A DNA stretch of 64,000 bases from an uncultured Comamonadaceae bacterium (GCA_946482595.1 CAMLSD010000009.1:11233-75232); one strand, 5' to 3'; shown: positions 36,624 to 46,847, counted from the first letter of the stretch. Notes: generated by a model not told the origin, from the sequence alone. Numbers and translations are program-made.

Positions 36624-37558
36624 TGCCGACCATGATCGACCCCGACATCCCTGACCCTCCCGGCCGCATCGACCCCGCCTTGCGCGACGTCGTGCGGGAG
36701 GTCGTGCTGATCACCGGCATCTCGGGTTCCGGCAAGTCGGTGGCGCTGCATGCGCTGGAGGACGCGGGCTACTTCTGCGTCGACAACCTGCCGGCCGAGC
36801 TGCTGGAAAGCTGCGTGGCGCTGGAGCACTCGCGCTTCACGCCCAAGGTGGCGATTGCCGCTGACGTGCGCACCGCACGGTCACTGCCCCTGCTGCTGCC
36901 GGCCATGGCACGCCTGCGCGCCGGCGGGGTGACGATCAAGTCGGTGTTTCTCGACGCCTCGACCGACACGCTCGTGCGGCGGTTCTCCGAGACCCGCCGG
37001 CGGCACCCGCTGTCCAGCCAGGTCACCGAAGATGGGGATGCGCAGCATGCCCTGATGGAGGCGATCGAACTGGAGCGTGATCTGTTGTCCGAGCTGCGCC
37101 AGGAGTCCGGCGTGATCGACACCAGCGAGTTGCGGCCCACACAGTTGCGCAGCTGGATCAAGAACGTCGTCGAGGCACCACCGTCGTCGCTGACACTGGT
37201 GTTCGAGTCGTTTGCCTTCAAGCACGGGGTGCCGCTGGACGCGGATTTCGTCTTCGACGTGCGTGTGCTTCCCAACCCCTACTACATGCGTGAGCTGCGG
37301 CCCCAGACCGGGCGCGATGCGGCCGTGGCCGACTACCTGCAGGACCAGCCCGAGGTCACCGAGATGCTCGCGCAGATCGAGACCTTCCTGCGTCGCTGGC
37401 TGCCTTCGTTCGAGCAGGACCAGCGCAACTATCTGACGGTGGCGATCGGCTGCACCGGCGGTCAGCACCGGTCGGTGTACTGTGTCGAACAGCTCGCGCG
37501 TCGATTCCGACCGCGCGGCACGACCCTGATCCGCCACCGCGAGCTCGATGCGAGGTAA
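36623..37558 (+). CDS. rapZ: RNase adapter protein RapZ
   Basis: 311 residues. P-loop [11 protein letters not shown] near residue 32, [14 protein letters not shown] and the C-terminal [11 protein letters not shown] typical of RapZ (YvcJ). It controls GlmZ-dependent glmS regulation in enterobacteria; in betaproteobacteria it is often linked to PTS genes, which are absent here. ATG at 36623 overlaps the recN stop. Confidence 0.94.
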   Translation: MPTMIDPDIPDPPGRIDPALRDVVREVVLITGISGSGKSVALHALEDAGYFCVDNLPAELLESCVALEHSRFTPKVAIAADVRTARSLPLLLPAMARLRAGGVTIKSVFLDASTDTLVRRFSETRRRHPLSSQVTEDGDAQHALMEAIELERDLLSELRQESGVIDTSELRPTQLRSWIKNVVEAPPSSLTLVFESFAFKHGVPLDADFVFDVRVLPNPYYMRELRPQTGRDAAVADYLQDQPEVTEMLAQIETFLRRWLPSFEQDQRNYLTVAIGCTGGQHRSVYCVEQLARRFRPRGTTLIRHRELDAR

Positions 37559-37605
37559 GCTCGCAGGGCGTGTTCTCCCGGGCCGGTCTGCGGCCGGCCC
37601 TGTCC

Positions 37606-38226
37606 ATGATCCCTGACCTCGAGCCTTCGTTGCTGCCGCTGTTTCCCCTGCAATCGGTGCTGTTCCCTGACGGCCTGCTGAGCCTGAAGGTGTTCGAAGC
37701 CCGCTACCTCGACCTGGTCACCGAATGCCTGCGCCAGCAGCAGCCGTTTGGTGTGGTCTGTCTCAACCGTGGCACCGAGGTGCGGCAGGCGGGCGAGGCG
37801 GTCGAATTCGAGCCGGTCGGTTGCATGGCCGAACTGCTGGAGGTCGACAGCCCGCAGTCGGGCATCCTGCAGGTGCGCTGCCGTGGCACCCAACGGTTTG
37901 CACTGGGCCACAGCGAACAGCAGCCCAACGGCCTGTGGACCGCTGAGGTCACTCCGCTCGAAGCCGATCCGTCGGTGCTGCCCGAAGAGGCTTACATCGG
38001 GACGGCGCGTGCACTGGCCAATGCCATCCAGACCATGAAGCACCGCGGCCAGCACCCCTTCCTGGAGCCCTACCGTTTCGAGGACGCTGGCTGGATCGCC
38101 AACCGCTGGTGCGAGATCCTGCCCATCCCGGTGGCAGCGCGCCAGAAGCTGATGGAACTGCCCGACCCCCAGGTGCGCCTGCAACTGGTGGATCAGTTCC
38201 TGAAGAGCAAGGGCATCGTCGAGTGA
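37606..38226 (+). CDS. LON peptidase substrate-binding domain protein
   Basis: 206 residues. LPLFPLQSVLFPDGLLSLKV and FEARYLDLVTECL open a stand-alone LON N-terminal (PUA-like) domain; no ATPase or protease domain follows. Such proteins are common near rapZ/mutY in Burkholderiales; they may deliver substrates but their role is unproven. It follows rapZ by 47 bases and converges on mutY. Confidence 0.88.
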   Translation: MIPDLEPSLLPLFPLQSVLFPDGLLSLKVFEARYLDLVTECLRQQQPFGVVCLNRGTEVRQAGEAVEFEPVGCMAELLEVDSPQSGILQVRCRGTQRFALGHSEQQPNGLWTAEVTPLEADPSVLPEEAYIGTARALANAIQTMKHRGQHPFLEPYRFEDAGWIANRWCEILPIPVAARQKLMELPDPQVRLQLVDQFLKSKGIVE

Positions 38227-38256
38227 GCGGCGGGCGGGGCGCGCAGCGTGGGCGCC

Positions 38257-39309
38257 TCAACCCCGGTGCGTACGCAGCAGCTTGACCAGCGCGGCCGGCA
38301 GACCCAGTGAGGGCAGATCGCGATAGGCGACCCACTGCCCGGGCAGCACCGGCAGGGTTGCCGGTGGCGGGTCGGTCAACCGCACATGCACCGGGTGCAG
38401 CAACCAGTCGAAGTGGGTCAGCACATGGCGCAGGCTGGGCAAGGCCGTGGCCTGCGGCTGCCAGGGGGCAATGGTCGAGTGCAACGCGTCATGCGATTCG
38501 AACTCGGGCAGGCTGTACAGCCCGGCCCAGACACCGCTGTCGGGGCGCTGCTGCAGCAGCAGGCGGTCATCATGTTCCAGCCACAACCACCAGTGCTCGC
38601 GCTGGGTGCGCTTCAGCTTGCGGGTCTTGACTGGATAGGCCTCGGGTCGCCCCTGGGCATGTGCACTGCACAGCGCCTGCGCCGGGCAGATCAGGCAGCT
38701 CGGCGAGCGTGCCAGGCAGACCGTGGCGCCCAGGTCCATCAGGCCCTGGGTGTAGGCTTCGATGCCATGGTCGGGCAGCAGGGCCGTGGCCAGGTCCCAC
38801 AGGGCGCGTTCGTGGCGCGCCACGGCGAGGTCGTCGCCGAAACCCAGCAGGCGGGTCAGCACGCGTTTGACGTTGCCGTCCAGGATGGCCACCCGCTCAC
38901 CGTGACAGAACGCCGCAATCGCCGCGGCCGTCGACCGGCCGATGCCGGGCAGGGTCTCGAGTTCGGCCGCGGTCGACGGGAACACACCACCATGCAGCTC
39001 GACCACCTGGCGTGCGCAGCGGTGCAGATTGCGCGCCCGGCTGTAGTAGCCCAGGCCAGCCCACGCAGCCAGCACCTCGTCCTGCGAGGCGGCGGCCAGG
39101 GCCTGCACATCGGGAAAGCGCTGCAGGAAGTGGGTGTAGTAGTCCAGCACCGTGGCGACCTGCGTCTGCTGCAGCATGATTTCCGACAGCCACACCCGGT
39201 AGGCGTCGCGGGTGCCCTGCCAGGGCAGGCGATGGCGGCCGTGCTCACGCTGCCAGGCGATCAGCCGGGGCGCGAAGTGCAGCCGGGTCGACTCGGGCAG
39301 GGCTGGCAA
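38257..39309 (-). CDS. mutY: Adenine DNA glycosylase MutY
   Basis: 350 residues, equal to the E. coli enzyme. Helix-hairpin-helix TLPGIGRSTAAAIAAF with the catalytic Asp in AILDGNVKRVL, LPWQGTRDAYRVWLSEIMLQ near the start, the four-cysteine [4Fe-4S] cluster CLARSPSCLICPAQALC and a C-terminal NUDIX-like domain with HVLTHF. It removes A opposite 8-oxoG, complementing MutM nearby. No ATG is available: TTG at 39309, eight bases after the GTPase stop, is my best start; CTG 39300 or others are possible. Confidence 0.92.
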   Translation of the reverse strand: MPALPESTRLHFAPRLIAWQREHGRHRLPWQGTRDAYRVWLSEIMLQQTQVATVLDYYTHFLQRFPDVQALAAASQDEVLAAWAGLGYYSRARNLHRCARQVVELHGGVFPSTAAELETLPGIGRSTAAAIAAFCHGERVAILDGNVKRVLTRLLGFGDDLAVARHERALWDLATALLPDHGIEAYTQGLMDLGATVCLARSPSCLICPAQALCSAHAQGRPEAYPVKTRKLKRTQREHWWLWLEHDDRLLLQQRPDSGVWAGLYSLPEFESHDALHSTIAPWQPQATALPSLRHVLTHFDWLLHPVHVRLTDPPPATLPVLPGQWVAYRDLPSLGLPAALVKLLRTHRG

Positions 39310-39316
39310 GGGTGGG

Positions 39317-41290
39317 TCAGGCGAGGGCGGGTGCCGCGGCGGAGGCACCGGGTTCGCTTTCGGGCAGGTCCAGCGGGCCCGCGGCACGGGCCTGCAGTTC
39401 GGCCACCATGCCTTGCAGCCTGGATTGAAGTCCGCGCAGGCGCTCTTCCTGGGATTCGACTTCGAGCAGGCGCGATTCCAGTTCGTCACTGGCGGTGCGC
39501 ACGCGTTCCAGCGATTCGCGACGGCGCTTGAAGTTGCGCCGGCGGTCGCGCAGCTGCGAGTCGATCTGGGCCGATGCGGTCTTGTTCCAGAGTTCGAGCT
39601 CGCCGCTGGCACCCTCGAACACCACCCGCAGCTTGGACACCAGCATGCGGCGGAACTGTTCCATGAAGCGCTGCTGGGACAGGCGCAGCGCCTGGGTCAG
39701 GCCCAGGTACTGCATGTAGTTGCGCTCGATCAGGTCGAGATCGCGGATGAAGCGCGACAGGTCGGGCGCCGGTGGCAGCGCCAGCCCGAAACCGAATTCG
39801 GCATTGAGCTTGTTGAACGACGCACCGAGCATGTCGTGGATCTCGTTGCCCTTGACCTGGCCTTCCTCGAGCATCGCGCGCAGCTGGGCGCACATGTCGC
39901 TGAAGGCCCGTTTGGCGCCCAGGTTCAGGATGGCCGAGCGCAGCTTGTCCTGCAGCGCTTCGGTGTGCTGACGCACGGCATCGGTCGAGATGCCGAGCAG
40001 GGCGTCCTTGAGCATGCGGGTGTGCACCGAGCGCATCGCCTGCACGCGCGAGATGCATTGCTCGAATTCGGCACTTTCGGCCTCGACCCGCTTGAGCATC
40101 ATGCCGACGATGGCGCTGTTCTTGCCGCGCAGGCCGCGCAGTTCGAGCAACTGTTCGGCCAGCTGGCGGCGGCGATCGCCGAGGCGGCGACCCACCTGGG
40201 TCTGCAACTGGGCGGCGCCGTCGACGGCGGTGCGGGTCAGCACCTCCTTGCGATGCGGCAGCAGGCGCTGGCCCAGCGCGTCTTCCAGGTCGAGGATGCG
40301 GCTGGCACGCAGTTCGTCGGCATCGCCGGTCACACGGCCGGCCAGGGCCTGCTTGGCCGAGATCGGGAAGACCTGGTCTTCGGGGATCTCCAGCGTGTGG
40401 GCCGTCTGCACGCGCTGGCGGGCGATGTGGGCCTCGACCTCGGCCGGCGGGCTCAGCGGGTCGATCAGGGTGTCGATCTTGTTCAGCGCCACGTAGCGCG
40501 CCAGCGGCTGGCTGCTGAGGTGGTCGCGCCACATGGCCAGGTCCGACTTGGTGACACCGGTGTCGGCCGCCAGGATGAACACCGTGGCATGGGCCGACGG
40601 CAGCAGGCTCACCGTCAGTTCGGGTTCGGCACCGATCGCATTCAGGCCCGGGGTGTCCAGCACCACCAGGCCGCGCTTGAGCAGCGGGTGGGGGTAGTTG
40701 ATGATCGCGTGCCGCCACGCGGGCACCTCGACCAGGCCGGTGTCGTCCAGCGGCGGGTTGTCCTGCGGGTGGTCGTCGCTCCAGAAGCCGAGGTTGCGGG
40801 CATCGTCGACCGACACCTGCCGGGTCTGCATCACCTGGGTGAGGGCCTCGGCCAGCAGGTCGGGCCGGCGCACGTTCAGCGGGGTGTGGCGCCAGGCGGT
40901 GGGTTGCTCGCGCAGCTCGCCGAGCGACTGGCCCTGCAGCCGGGTGTCGATGTCGAGCAGGCGCAGCGAGGGCGGCTCGTCGGGGTCGTAGCTCAACTCG
41001 ACCGGGCACATCGTCGTGCGCCCCGGTGTGGCCGGCAGGATGCGCCGGCCGGTATCTGCAAAAAAGATCGCGTTGATCAGCTCGGACTTGCCGCGCGAGA
41101 ACTCGGCCACGAAGGCCACCACCAGCTTGTCGCCCGCCAGGCGCTGGCGCAGCGAATCGAGCAGCTCGGAAGCGGGTTCGTCCAGCAGGTCATGGTCGAA
41201 CAGGAAGCGGGCGAGCTCCTGGAACTGCAGCTCCAGGCCGGCACGCCAGGCTCCCAGGGCATCGAGCTTGTGGGCAAAGGACTGGGCCAT
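39317..41290 (-). CDS. Dynamin-like GTPase family protein
   Basis: 657 residues from ATG 41290; the frame is open to 41491 with no better start. G1 is AEFSRGKSELINA, G3 DTPGLNAIG, G4 NKID; TTMCPVEL supplies the switch threonine. The helical C-terminal half is rich in Arg/Glu and coiled-coil-like (about 440-650). Bacterial dynamin-like proteins act in membrane remodelling or nucleoid-linked processes; CrfC is a distant relative. It probably shares a transcript with mutY, which starts eight bases on. Function unproven. Confidence 0.85.
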   Translation of the reverse strand: MAQSFAHKLDALGAWRAGLELQFQELARFLFDHDLLDEPASELLDSLRQRLAGDKLVVAFVAEFSRGKSELINAIFFADTGRRILPATPGRTTMCPVELSYDPDEPPSLRLLDIDTRLQGQSLGELREQPTAWRHTPLNVRRPDLLAEALTQVMQTRQVSVDDARNLGFWSDDHPQDNPPLDDTGLVEVPAWRHAIINYPHPLLKRGLVVLDTPGLNAIGAEPELTVSLLPSAHATVFILAADTGVTKSDLAMWRDHLSSQPLARYVALNKIDTLIDPLSPPAEVEAHIARQRVQTAHTLEIPEDQVFPISAKQALAGRVTGDADELRASRILDLEDALGQRLLPHRKEVLTRTAVDGAAQLQTQVGRRLGDRRRQLAEQLLELRGLRGKNSAIVGMMLKRVEAESAEFEQCISRVQAMRSVHTRMLKDALLGISTDAVRQHTEALQDKLRSAILNLGAKRAFSDMCAQLRAMLEEGQVKGNEIHDMLGASFNKLNAEFGFGLALPPAPDLSRFIRDLDLIERNYMQYLGLTQALRLSQQRFMEQFRRMLVSKLRVVFEGASGELELWNKTASAQIDSQLRDRRRNFKRRRESLERVRTASDELESRLLEVESQEERLRGLQSRLQGMVAELQARAAGPLDLPESEPGASAAAPALA

Positions 41291-41533
41291 GGACTGCAGC
41301 AGGAGGTGGGCGAGGGGGTCGTCGTCGGTGCGTTGGGGCGGGAGTTTGTAACCACTTGTGCGCGAGTGGGCCGATCCGGCCGCACGAGCGTGCACGATTG
41401 CACGAACAGACCGCCCGTCTGGTGACCGGATGGTAGCGCATGGTGGTTCCCCTGGCCGCCGGTGCTGGCCGCAGGTGGCGCCGGATTTCACGGTTTTGTC
41501 ATTGCACCGGCATGAACGGTGCCATGCGGCGGA

Positions 41534-42349
41534 TCAACGTTTCTGGCAGCCGCTGCAGAAAAACGTCGACCGCTGGCCCTGCACGATGCGCCGCACCGGT
41601 GCGGCGCAGCGCGGGCAGGGCTGCCCGGCGCGGTCATAGACCTGGGCCGTGAGCTGGAATTCGCCGTTGTGGCCGTTGGCGTCGCGAAAGTCGCGCAGCG
41701 TGGAGCCGCCCACCGCGACCGCGCGCGCCAGGGTGTTGCGTACCGCCTCGGCCAGCCGGTCGCAGCGCGCGCGGCTGATGCGCCCGGCCGGCGTGCGCGG
41801 GTCGATGGCCGCGGCAAACAGCGCCTCCGACGCATAGATGTTGCCCACACCGACCACCACGTCACCGGCCAGCAGCGCCTGCTTGACGGCCACCCGCCGG
41901 CCCCTGAAGCGCTCGTGCAGCAGCGCCCCGGTGAAACCGGCCTCCAGCGGCTCGACCCCCAGCCCGGCCAGCAGCTTGCGCGCCGGGTCGGCCGCCGGTG
42001 AGGCCGACCACACCACCGCACCGAAACGACGCGGGTCGTGCAGGCGCAGCACACCGCGATCGGTGTGGAGGTCGAAATGATCGTGCGGGCCGGGCGGCGG
42101 GGCCAGCGGCGCAAAGCTGAGCGAGCCGGACATGCCCAGGTGCAGCAGCAGGCCCTGGTCGTCGAGCGGCAGCCACAGGTACTTGCCGCGGCGCGACACG
42201 GCGCCGACCTGGGCGCCACGCAGGCTGGCCGGGTCACAGCCCAGCGGCCAGCGCAGCGGCTTGCCCAGGCGCACGTCGAGCACGCGGGCCCCCTCGATGC
42301 GGTGGGCAAGACTCAGGCGGGTGACCTCGACCTCGGGCAGTTCAGGCAT
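41534..42349 (-). CDS. mutM: Formamidopyrimidine-DNA glycosylase MutM
   Basis: 271 residues. The invariant MPELPEVE start gives the catalytic Pro-2 and Glu-3, [12 protein letters not shown] carries the helix-two-turn-helix and the C-terminal zinc finger CPRCAAP...CSGCQKR is intact. It excises oxidised purines. It is divergent from the TPR-lolB-ispE operon; the gap to the GTPase gene is 243 bases with no seen gene. Confidence 0.97.
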   Translation of the reverse strand: MPELPEVEVTRLSLAHRIEGARVLDVRLGKPLRWPLGCDPASLRGAQVGAVSRRGKYLWLPLDDQGLLLHLGMSGSLSFAPLAPPPGPHDHFDLHTDRGVLRLHDPRRFGAVVWSASPAADPARKLLAGLGVEPLEAGFTGALLHERFRGRRVAVKQALLAGDVVVGVGNIYASEALFAAAIDPRTPAGRISRARCDRLAEAVRNTLARAVAVGGSTLRDFRDANGHNGEFQLTAQVYDRAGQPCPRCAAPVRRIVQGQRSTFFCSGCQKR

Positions 42350-42400
42350 GAAGGGAATTATGGGCGCTGCGTAGAATCAGACGCAGTCAAGGAGTCATTC

Positions 42401-44191
42401 ATGCCCGTTGCCGCCCCGTTTCGCCGTCTGCTTGCCTTGACCGCCATGCTGGCCGGTACCGGGCTGGCCCCACAGGTCCATGCAGCGGTCGAGCCGGGCG
42501 TGACCAGCGGCGCTGTCGAGAACTCCGACCTCGACGCGTCGATGTTCTATCAGCTGCTGATCGGCGAGATGGAACTGCGCTCGGGCAATGCCGGCGCGGC
42601 CTATGAAATCCTGCTCGACGGTGCGCGCAAGACCCGTGACGAGCGGCTGTTCCGCCGCGCCACCGAGATCGCCCTGCAGGCGCGTGCCGGCGAGCAGGCC
42701 CTGGCCGCGGCGCAGGCCTGGCGCACGGCGCTCCCGGTGTCGGCCGAGGCGCATCGCTTCACCGCGCAGTTGCTGGTCGGGCTCAATCGCACCGCCGAGG
42801 CGCTGGAGCCGCTGCGTGCGCTGGTCGCCAGCACACCGGCCGATGAGCGGGCCGGCATGATCGCCACGCTGCCGCGGTTTTTTGCGCGCGCCGCCGATCG
42901 CAAGACCCTCGCCGGTGTGATCGAACAGGCCTTGCTGCCTTACACCACCCAGGCCGACACGCGCGTGGCGGCGCTGGTGACCACCGGCCGGATGCGGCTG
43001 TCGGCCCAGGAGCCCGAACGCGCGCTGGCGCTGGCCCAGCAGGCCCAGCGTGCCGATGCGGCCGCCGAAGGCCCGGCCTTGCTCGCGCTCGAGCTGATGT
43101 CCTTGCTGCCGGCTGCTGAAGACACGGTGCGCAACTACCTGCAGGCCAATCCCAAGGGCAACGCCATCCGCCTCACCTATGTGCGCACGCTGGTGTCCAG
43201 CCAGCGCTATGGTGACGCTGCGACGCAGCTCGAAACCGCCACCCGGCTCGAGCCGGAAGTGGCTCAGCCCTGGCTCAGCCTCGGGGCACTGCGCATCGAG
43301 CTGAAGCAGCCGCGCGCCGCCCAGGAGGCGCTGCAGCGCTACCTCGACCTGGCCCAGGCCCAGCCCCAGCCTGACACCCGCCCCGCCGGTGCAGGTGAGG
43401 AGGCCGGCGGCATGAACCGCGCCGAAGGCCTGACCCAGGCCTACCTGCTGATGGCCCAGGCGGCCGAGGACCAGCGCGATTTCGTGCGGGCCGAGGAGTG
43501 GCTTTCGCGCATCGACAATGCCGACAGCGCGTTGAGCGTGCAGCTGCGCCGTGCTTCGCTGCTGGCCAAGCAGGGGCGACTCGACGCGGGCCGCGAGCTG
43601 TTGCGCAAGGTGCCCGAGCGCGAGCCCCAGGATGCACGTGCCAAGCTGCTGGCCGAGTCCAGCCTGCTGCGTGACGTCAAGCAGTGGGACGAGGCCTATC
43701 GCGTGCTTGGCCAGGCCAACGAGCGCTTTGCCGACGACGTCGACCTGCTGTACGAGCAGGCGATGATGGCCGAGAAGATCAACCGCATCGACGAGATGGA
43801 GCGCCTGCTGCGCCGCGTGATGGCGCTCAAGCCGGATCACTACCATGCGTACAACGCGCTGGGCTACACGCTGGCCGACCGGGGCCAGCGGCTCGACGAG
43901 GCGCGCGACCTCGTGCAGAAGGCGCTGACGCTGGCGCCGAACGAGCCTTTCATCATCGACAGCCTGGGCTGGATCGAATTCCGGCTGGGCATGCCGGAGT
44001 CGGCCTTGCGCCACCTTCAGCGGGCCTACCAGGCCCGGCCCGATGCCGAGATCGGCGCACACCTGGGTGAAGTGCTGTGGGTGCTCGGGCGGCGCGACGA
44101 GGCACGCAAGGTCTGGCGCGAGGCCCGCGATCGCGACGCTGCGAATGAAGTGCTGAAGGAAACCCTGGCCCGGCTCAAGGTGGATCTGTGA
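42401..44191 (+). CDS. Tetratricopeptide repeat protein, secreted or periplasmic
   Basis: 596 residues. A signal peptide (LLALTAMLAGTGLAPQVHA) precedes at least six TPR units; the best are at the C-terminus (HYHAYNALGYTLADRGQRLD, then DSLGWIEFRLGMPESALRHL). AAGGAG lies seven bases before the ATG. It is translationally coupled to lolB (TGATG), a conserved pairing in Burkholderiales, suggesting a role in outer-membrane or lipoprotein assembly; this is inference. Confidence 0.88.
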   Translation: MPVAAPFRRLLALTAMLAGTGLAPQVHAAVEPGVTSGAVENSDLDASMFYQLLIGEMELRSGNAGAAYEILLDGARKTRDERLFRRATEIALQARAGEQALAAAQAWRTALPVSAEAHRFTAQLLVGLNRTAEALEPLRALVASTPADERAGMIATLPRFFARAADRKTLAGVIEQALLPYTTQADTRVAALVTTGRMRLSAQEPERALALAQQAQRADAAAEGPALLALELMSLLPAAEDTVRNYLQANPKGNAIRLTYVRTLVSSQRYGDAATQLETATRLEPEVAQPWLSLGALRIELKQPRAAQEALQRYLDLAQAQPQPDTRPAGAGEEAGGMNRAEGLTQAYLLMAQAAEDQRDFVRAEEWLSRIDNADSALSVQLRRASLLAKQGRLDAGRELLRKVPEREPQDARAKLLAESSLLRDVKQWDEAYRVLGQANERFADDVDLLYEQAMMAEKINRIDEMERLLRRVMALKPDHYHAYNALGYTLADRGQRLDEARDLVQKALTLAPNEPFIIDSLGWIEFRLGMPESALRHLQRAYQARPDAEIGAHLGEVLWVLGRRDEARKVWREARDRDAANEVLKETLARLKVDL

Positions 44192-44742
44192 TGACCCTGC
44201 GCGCCTGGTGTCGCCGCCTGGTGCTGGTCGGGGCCTGCATGCTCGCTGCGGGCTGCGCCTCGCGGCTGCCCGAGGCTTCGGCGCCGCTGTCTTCGGCCAT
44301 GTCGGGGCGTCTGGCGGTGCGCATCGATCCGGTCCAGCCAGGCGAGCCGGTTCGATCTTCGTCAGCGGTGTTCGAGTTGCTGGGCGAACCCGCAAGCGGT
44401 GAGCTGCGCCTGTCGTCACCTCTGGGCACGCTGATGGCTGTGGCACGGTGGCAGCCTGGGTCGGCGTGGCTGCAGGCCGACGGTCAGGTGCGCGAGTACA
44501 CCGACCTCGATGCGCTCACCTACGAGATGATCGGCGAGACCCTGCCGGTGGCGGCCCTGTTCGACTGGCTGCGGGCCCGACCCTGGCCGGGTGCACCCAG
44601 CGAGGCGCTGGCGGGCGAAAGCCCGGGTTTTGTCCAGTTGGGCTGGCAGGTCGACGTGGCCCAGGCGGCCGATGGATTGATCGTCGCCACGCGCCGTACG
44701 CCCCCCGTCGTGACGGTGCGCGCCAAGGTCGATCCGTCGTGA
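44191..44742 (+). CDS. lolB: Outer-membrane lipoprotein LolB
   Basis: 183 residues. Signal with lipobox LAAGC at residues 16-20, then the LolB fold: SGRLAVRIDPVQPGEPV, SGELRLSSPLGTLMAVARW and GFVQLGWQVDV. It receives lipoproteins from LolA and inserts them into the outer membrane. The start overlaps the TPR stop and the stop overlaps the ispE GTG. Confidence 0.92.
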   Translation: MTLRAWCRRLVLVGACMLAAGCASRLPEASAPLSSAMSGRLAVRIDPVQPGEPVRSSSAVFELLGEPASGELRLSSPLGTLMAVARWQPGSAWLQADGQVREYTDLDALTYEMIGETLPVAALFDWLRARPWPGAPSEALAGESPGFVQLGWQVDVAQAADGLIVATRRTPPVVTVRAKVDPS

Positions 44743-45653
44743 AGGCCCTGTATGACGTGCCGGCGCCGGCCAAGCTGAATCTGTTCCTGCACATCCTGGG
44801 CCGGCGAGCCGATGGCTATCACGACCTTCAGTCGGTGTTCGTGCCGATCGACTGGTGCGACACGCTGCATTTCGAACGCCGCGACGACGGCCTGCTGCGT
44901 CGCCACGACCTCGGGCCGAGCCTGCCTGAAGACGACCTGTGCCTGCGCGCGGCCCGGCTGCTGCAGCACACCAGCGGCTGCAACCTGGGCGTGGACCTGA
45001 GCATCGACAAGCAGGTGCCCTGGGGTGCCGGCATGGGCGGCGGCAGCTCCGACGCGGCGACCACGCTGCTGGCGCTCAATCGCCTGTGGCAGCTTGACTG
45101 GCCGCTGGCCCGCCTGCAGCCCCTGGCGCGCCAACTCGGCGCGGACGTGCCGTTTTTCCTGGGCGAGAAGGCGGCCTGGGTCGAGGGCATCGGAGACCGG
45201 CTCACGCCGATCGACCTGCCGCCGATGCGGTTTGCCGTGCTCAAGCCCGGGGCGAGTCTGCCCACGGCGTCGATTTTTCAAAGCCCCCTCTTGGTACGCG
45301 ACACAAAAGCTGCTACACTCGCGGTCTTTCTTGCAGAGACTGCAGCGCTTGATCAAAACGATCAGCAAACTGGTCGAAGCAACCGGTGTGAAGCCTTCGG
45401 GCGCAACGACATGCAAGCTGCCGCACAGGCACTTTGCAGCGATGTGTCAGAGGCCGCGCAGTGGTTGCAAGCCCGCTACGGCAACAGCCGCATGACGGGT
45501 TCGGGCAGCGCGGTGTTTGCAAGAATCGGCACAGACGACCCGTTGCCCGAAGCGCTTGATGCGCTCCCTGCCGAATGGCGGGTTCAAGGGTGGCAAGGTC
45601 GCATGTGTCGCAGTCTGCAGCGTCTGCCCTTGTGGGGTTGGGCTGCAAGCTGA
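44739..45653 (+). CDS. ispE: 4-diphosphocytidyl-2-C-methyl-D-erythritol kinase IspE
   Basis: 304 residues from GTG 44739, which overlaps the lolB stop (GTGA). APAKLNLFLHILGRRADGYH at the N-terminus and the GHMP ATP loop PWGAGMGGGSSDAA are diagnostic, and MTGSGSAVFA closes the site. It works in the MEP isoprenoid pathway. A segment near residue 195-215 (AALDQNDQQTGRSN) looks like an insertion compared with the usual spacing before GRNDMQ; the underlying DNA also has a promoter-like sequence. Confidence 0.94.
   Translation: MKALYDVPAPAKLNLFLHILGRRADGYHDLQSVFVPIDWCDTLHFERRDDGLLRRHDLGPSLPEDDLCLRAARLLQHTSGCNLGVDLSIDKQVPWGAGMGGGSSDAATTLLALNRLWQLDWPLARLQPLARQLGADVPFFLGEKAAWVEGIGDRLTPIDLPPMRFAVLKPGASLPTASIFQSPLLVRDTKAATLAVFLAETAALDQNDQQTGRSNRCEAFGRNDMQAAAQALCSDVSEAAQWLQARYGNSRMTGSGSAVFARIGTDDPLPEALDALPAEWRVQGWQGRMCRSLQRLPLWGWAAS
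45291..45319 (+). promoter_or_regulatory. Promoter-like sequence inside ispE
   Basis: TTGGTA, 17 bases, TACACT lie within ispE, 375 bases before tRNA-Gln. They may start transcripts for the tRNA or prs. The match is moderate and coincidence is possible. Confidence 0.3.
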
Positions 45654-45693
45654 TGCGACGTTTATAGGCTGACGCGCAAGCGGTGGCCTGTGT

Positions 45694-45770
45694 AGGGGAG
45701 TCGCCAAGTCGGTTAAGGCATCGGATTTTGATTCCGACATTCGAGGGTTCGAATCCTTCCTCCCCTGCCA
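45694..45770 (+). tRNA. tRNA-Gln (UUG)
   Basis: 77 bases with encoded CCA. Acceptor AGGGGAG pairs with CTCCCCT, the anticodon loop reads TTTTGAT (anticodon TTG), and the T-arm is GAGGG/CCTTC-like with TTCGAAT. It lies between ispE and prs, as in many Burkholderiales. Confidence 0.95.
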
Positions 45771-45780
45771 AAATCTCTCA

Positions 45781-45828
45781 GGAACCTCTGGATCGGCATT
45801 CCGCCACGAATGACGATCCAGAGGTTCC
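45781..45828 (+). terminator. 15-bp perfect stem downstream of tRNA-Gln, terminator-like
   Basis: GGAACCTCTGGATCG at 45781-45795 pairs exactly with CGATCCAGAGGTTCC at 45814-45828 across an 18-base loop, followed by CTGGTTTT. It could end the tRNA transcript or form a leader hairpin of prs, whose ATG is 57 bases on. Confidence 0.5.
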
Positions 45829-45884
45829 CTGGTTTTAGGCGCAGCACGCGCGTTTGCACTTGGTAGTTCTCGACGGAGAGGAAG

Positions 45885-46847
45885 ATGTTGTCCGACACCG
45901 TACTGTTCACCGGTAACGCCAACCCAGCCCTCTCCCAGGAGATCGCCAACCATCTCGGCGTGGGTCTGGGTCAGGCATCGGTAGGTCGCTTTTCCGATGG
46001 CGAAGTGGCCATCGAGATCCAGCAGAACGTCCGCGCCCGCGACGTCTTCATCGTCCAGCCCACCTGCGCACCGACCAATGAGCACCTGATGGAGCTCTTC
46101 ATCATGGTCGATGCCCTCAAGCGTGCTTCGGCTCGGCGCATCACCGCGGTGATTCCGTATTTCGGCTATGCCCGCCAGGACCGCCGTCCGCGTTCCACCC
46201 GGGTGCCCATCTCGGCCAAGGTCGTGGCCAACATGCTCGAAGCCGTCGGTGTGAACCGGCTGCTCACGATGGACCTGCATGCCGACCAGATCCAGGGCTT
46301 CTTCGACATCCCGGTCGACAACATCTATGCCTCGCCGGTCCTGCTGTCGGACCTGAAGAGCAAGAACTACGAAGACCTCGTGGTGGTGTCGCCCGACGTC
46401 GGTGGTGTCGTGCGGGCCCGAGCGCTTGCCAAGCAGCTGGGTTGCGACCTGGCCATCATCGACAAGCGCCGGCCCAAGGCCAATGTGTCCGAGGTGATGC
46501 ATGTCATCGGCGAGATCGAGAACCGCAACTGCGTGATCATGGACGACATGATCGACACCGCGGGCACGCTGGTGAAGGCGGCCGAAGTCCTGAAGGAGCG
46601 CGGTGCGAAGTCGGTGTATGCGTATTGCACGCATCCGGTGTTCTCGGGCCCGGCGCTTGAGCGCATCCGCAATTCCGAACTCGACGAAGTCGTGATCACC
46701 AACACGATTCCGCTGTCCAGCGAGGCTCAGCCGATCAAGAAGATCCGCCAGCTGTCGGTGGCTTTCCTGTTTGCAGAAACCATTCGCCGCATCTCTGACG
46801 GTGAGTCGGTGACGTCCCTGTTCTCGGAGCAGAACAACAACTTCTGA
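45885..46847 (+). CDS. prs: Ribose-phosphate pyrophosphokinase
   Basis: 320 residues. Class I PRPP synthase: [19 protein letters not shown], the [20 protein letters not shown] segment, [25 protein letters not shown], and the PRPP loop [16 protein letters not shown]. It makes PRPP from ribose-5-phosphate and ATP. GGAGAGGAAG precedes the ATG. Confidence 0.97.
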   Translation: MLSDTVLFTGNANPALSQEIANHLGVGLGQASVGRFSDGEVAIEIQQNVRARDVFIVQPTCAPTNEHLMELFIMVDALKRASARRITAVIPYFGYARQDRRPRSTRVPISAKVVANMLEAVGVNRLLTMDLHADQIQGFFDIPVDNIYASPVLLSDLKSKNYEDLVVVSPDVGGVVRARALAKQLGCDLAIIDKRRPKANVSEVMHVIGEIENRNCVIMDDMIDTAGTLVKAAEVLKERGAKSVYAYCTHPVFSGPALERIRNSELDEVVITNTIPLSSEAQPIKKIRQLSVAFLFAETIRRISDGESVTSLFSEQNNNF

